From: Enterococcus alishanensis
Lineage (GTDB): Bacteria; Bacillota; Bacilli; Lactobacillales; Enterococcaceae
Reading direction: 5' to 3'
DNA: 64,000 bases
Assembly: GCF_019218635.1 (NCBI RefSeq)
Contig: NZ_JAHUZB010000007.1
Span: forward strand, 62,001 to 126,000
This document shows, piece by piece, positions 63,763 to 64,000 of this stretch. Positions within the stretch are counted from its first letter, which is position 1, and each line of letters starts with the position of its first letter. A program made the translations under genes and the position numbers. A model generated the notes under the pieces. It ran no database searches. It was not told the origin of the DNA and saw only the letters and a list, made by a program, of their open reading frames with translations.

Positions 63763-64000
63763 GAACTAATTTCCCCCACTTTTCTCTTTAATTACTTGTT
63801 GCTAGCATTCAATTATTGAAGGCTTTTTGCTAGATAACCCTAACATTTTGCCAAATTTGAACGGTCACTTCTCTCTTGATCGATTACGTTAGTCTTTAAT
63901 CAAGCTCAGAAATCTCCAATGACCGAACAAATGAATAATTGAAGATTTTCAATTCATGTTTCTCATAAGAACAAGTAACGCCAGAGTCTCTCGGATAAAA

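Overview
The window is low-GC Gram-positive DNA. Several features point to a lactic acid bacterium of the Enterococcaceae: AGGAGG-type ribosome binding sites, a WxL/DUF916/LPQTN surface cluster, a sigma-54-activated mannose-family PTS, PRD regulators, and repeated DUF5648 surface modules. The assignment is an inference from gene content, not a database match. I found no rRNA, tRNA, insertion sequence or CRISPR array.

Left arm (1-14,000) is mostly metabolism. It holds the start of an MFS transporter, a DeoR regulator, a B3/4-domain protein behind a decayed GNAT gene and a MarR regulator, and an old-yellow-enzyme/quinone-oxidoreductase pair preceded by remnants of an osmoprotectant ABC transporter. 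Next come a NlpA/MetQ-type ABC importer and a leftward sugar operon (MFS, zinc dehydrogenase, class II aldolase) with a clear promoter and a cre-like site. A CPBP-like membrane protein, a broken small cell-wall-anchor gene and a DUF5131 gene follow.

14,000-30,000 carries a complete kdpFABCDE potassium operon; kdpF is only 26 codons. It also holds an RpiR regulator, deoC, a TetR-led operon with two tandemly duplicated tiny membrane proteins, and a PTS EIIBCA/GH13 glucosidase/LacI module with well-defined LacI operators.

30,000-50,400 is the accessory core. Four secreted proteins carry DUF5648 repeats: one with FIVAR-like repeats, two beta-helix adhesins with nearly identical C-termini, and one C39-like protease. 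A 1493-residue tyrosine-heptad LPQTN protein lies among them. In the same stretch a ComX/SigH-like sigma factor and a ComK-like regulator are transcribed divergently, with a GH25 muramidase directly behind the ComK-like gene, and an AgrC/AgrA-type two-component system lies nearby. The ComK-like frame is interrupted near its 5' end by an in-frame TGA. The sigma/ComK/muramidase arrangement and the DUF5648 set are the best candidates for something undescribed.

Right arm (50,600-64,000) has an AI-2E-family permease, a LevR-type sigma-54 activator, and the mannose-family PTS operon it probably controls; that operon has a near-perfect -24/-12 promoter and ends in a HAD phosphatase gene. A decayed AbrB/MazE-like antitoxin and a DUF1694 protein separate it from a five-gene WxL surface cluster with an L-type-lectin adhesin.
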